A stretch of 64,000 nt of DNA from Zoogloea oleivorans (lineage in GTDB: Bacteria > Pseudomonadota > Gammaproteobacteria > Burkholderiales > Rhodocyclaceae): NCBI GenBank assembly GCA_030157785.1, contig JAOAUC010000018.1:17563-81562 (forward strand), in the 5' to 3' direction. Of this stretch, positions 63,192-64,000 are shown one piece after another. Positions within the stretch are counted from its first letter, which is position 1, and the number at the start of each line of letters is the position of its first letter. The notes beneath the pieces are model-generated. The model saw nothing but the letters and a program-made list of their open reading frames with translations, searched no databases and had not been told where the DNA came from. The position numbers and the translations under genes are program-made.

Positions 63192-63746
63192 ATGCCCGCC
63201 GGATGGCCTGGGCATCTACCGGAAACATGGCTGAAACAGAGCAAGGATTCAATAGCTTCGACACTCGGCCATCCGCGCCGAAGAGGAGAAGCCATCACGA
63301 CCGAAGCACGCATCAGCGCTCTTGAGCACGACGACGACGCCACGCGGACAGCCGCAGCCGACATCCTGCTCACCGCCTTCGCCAACCCGGAGCGCTACAG
63401 CCTGGCGCGCATCGAGGAGCAACTGAGGCCGGCCCCCCCGCCCTTCTACCGCCACTTCTTCATCGCCCGGCTGGGCGACGAGGTGGTCGGCGTCGGTGGC
63501 ATCAAGGCCGCCGACTGGGCCAGCGACACCCACATCCTGTACCTCTCGGCGGTGGCCGAGCACGCCCGCGGCCAGGGCATCGCCCGCTCCCTCATCGCCA
63601 CACGCATCGCCTGGGCCATGGAGAACTTCTCCCACGGCCGCCTGCTGGTGTCCACCGCCCGCCCGCGGCGCTTCACGCGGCTCGGCTTTCGGCTGATGGG
63701 CAAGCAGGAAGCCGGCGGGCGCCGCCTGATGCTCCTCGAGTTCTAG
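63192..63746 (+). CDS. GNAT-family acetyltransferase, start uncertain
   Basis: The GNAT core is clear ([31 protein letters not shown], the acetyl-CoA loop, and a LGFRL strand). From ATG 63192 it has 184 residues, with a 34-residue extension that looks non-coding. The best ribosome site, AGGAG (63284-63288), lies before the ATC at 63294, which would give a 150-residue protein of normal GNAT length. Either an unusual AUC start is used or the extension is real. The substrate is unknown. Confidence 0.75.
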   Translation: MPAGWPGHLPETWLKQSKDSIASTLGHPRRRGEAITTEARISALEHDDDATRTAAADILLTAFANPERYSLARIEEQLRPAPPPFYRHFFIARLGDEVVGVGGIKAADWASDTHILYLSAVAEHARGQGIARSLIATRIAWAMENFSHGRLLVSTARPRRFTRLGFRLMGKQEAGGRRLMLLEF

Positions 63747-63783
63747 CCCGTACAGCGAATTCCGGTGCTGCGCCAAGGCCTTG

Positions 63784-63789
63784 TATAAT
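63784..63789 (+). promoter_or_regulatory. Minus-10 box before prfC
   Basis: A perfect TATAAT stands 34 nt before the prfC start. The -35 region (near 63761-63766) is weak. Transcription would begin near 63796. Confidence 0.55.
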
Positions 63790-63822
63790 CGCGGGCTTCT
63801 CTGCTTTTCCGCACCCCACACC

Positions 63823-64000
63823 ATGTCCGCCGTACAAGAAATCGCCCGCCGTCGCACCTTTGCGATCATCTCCCACCCCGACGCGGGCAAGACCACGCTG
63901 ACCGAAAAGCTCCTGTGGTTCGGCGGCGCCATCCAGGTGGCAGGTGAAATCCGCGCCCGCAAGGCCGCCCGCCACGCCACCTCCGACTGGATGGAACTGG
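63823..64000 (+). CDS. prfC: Peptide chain release factor 3 (N-terminal part)
   Basis: The 59 visible residues begin [20 protein letters not shown] and continue with [18 protein letters not shown], the G1 loop of translational GTPases, ending in the switch I region TSDWMEL. Those residues are typical of RF3, which removes RF1/RF2 from the ribosome after termination. The gene continues outside the window. A TATAAT precedes it. Confidence 0.93.
   Translation, partial: MSAVQEIARRRTFAIISHPDAGKTTLTEKLLWFGGAIQVAGEIRARKAARHATSDWMEL

Overview
This window looks like the chromosome of a denitrifying betaproteobacterium, probably of the order Rhodocyclales. The evidence is the GC-rich core, the family flavour of serS, rarA, lolA, ftsK, trxB and prfC, a clade I (Tat-exported) nitrous oxide reductase with a nos maturation set, a pqqABCDE operon and a phasin. 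The species is not determined from the sequence alone.

Layout. (1) Positions 1 to about 9990 are the right-hand part of an integrative element. An AT-rich partial gene comes first, then an AlpA regulator with a DUF3987 protein, then a conserved element module: zinc-ribbon/glycine-zipper protein, DUF932, YqaJ nuclease, metal-binding protein and RadC. Each module gene is preceded by its own GC hairpin with a T-run. A broken alpA, a degenerate integrase and a small Cys-rich protein follow. The element ends in a 3' fragment of a tRNA-Gly gene, which is the attachment site; the other end lies outside the window. (2) 10-18 kb is a defence and SOS block: a type III restriction-modification pair with an excisionase-like HTH gene, and an SRAP protease divergent from umuDC over a LexA-like box. 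(3) 18-28 kb is core genome: tRNA-Ser(CGA), an AhpD-like protein, serS, rarA, lolA, ftsK, a Crp/Fnr regulator, trxB and an Smr protein. (4) 28-33 kb holds nosZ, nosR and a small membrane protein. (5) 33-42.7 kb holds unrelated genes: a REP-like palindrome, a HicA-like protein, an ABC-F protein, a two-component pair with a very large PAS kinase, a diguanylate cyclase, a phasin and an acyltransferase. (6) 42.8-47.5 kb resumes the nos cluster: nosD, nosF, nosY, nosL, two unknown small genes and a second nosL-like gene, tightly overlapping.

(7) 47.5-55 kb holds exported proteins: an FG-GAP-like protein, an M23-like protein, a cytochrome c lipoprotein, and a TonB receptor divergent from a BNR-repeat protein plus a thioredoxin-like protein, which together may form a metal uptake or handling set. 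A fused MFS/spermidine-synthase-like protein and a proline iminopeptidase follow. (8) 56-59.3 kb is a complete pqqABCDE operon. (9) 59.3-64 kb holds a lipoprotein, an outer-membrane barrel, a PEP-CTERM-type ice-binding (DUF3494) protein, an EEP-family hydrolase, a GNAT acetyltransferase and the start of prfC.

How the genes work together: NosZ reduces N2O at the end of denitrification, NosR feeds it electrons, and NosDFY with the NosL proteins supply copper and sulfur for its centres. PQQ made by PqqA-E would serve periplasmic dehydrogenases encoded elsewhere. The strongest candidates for something new are the serial hairpin leaders in the mobile element, the unknown gene pair between the two nosL genes, and the TonB/BNR/thioredoxin set.
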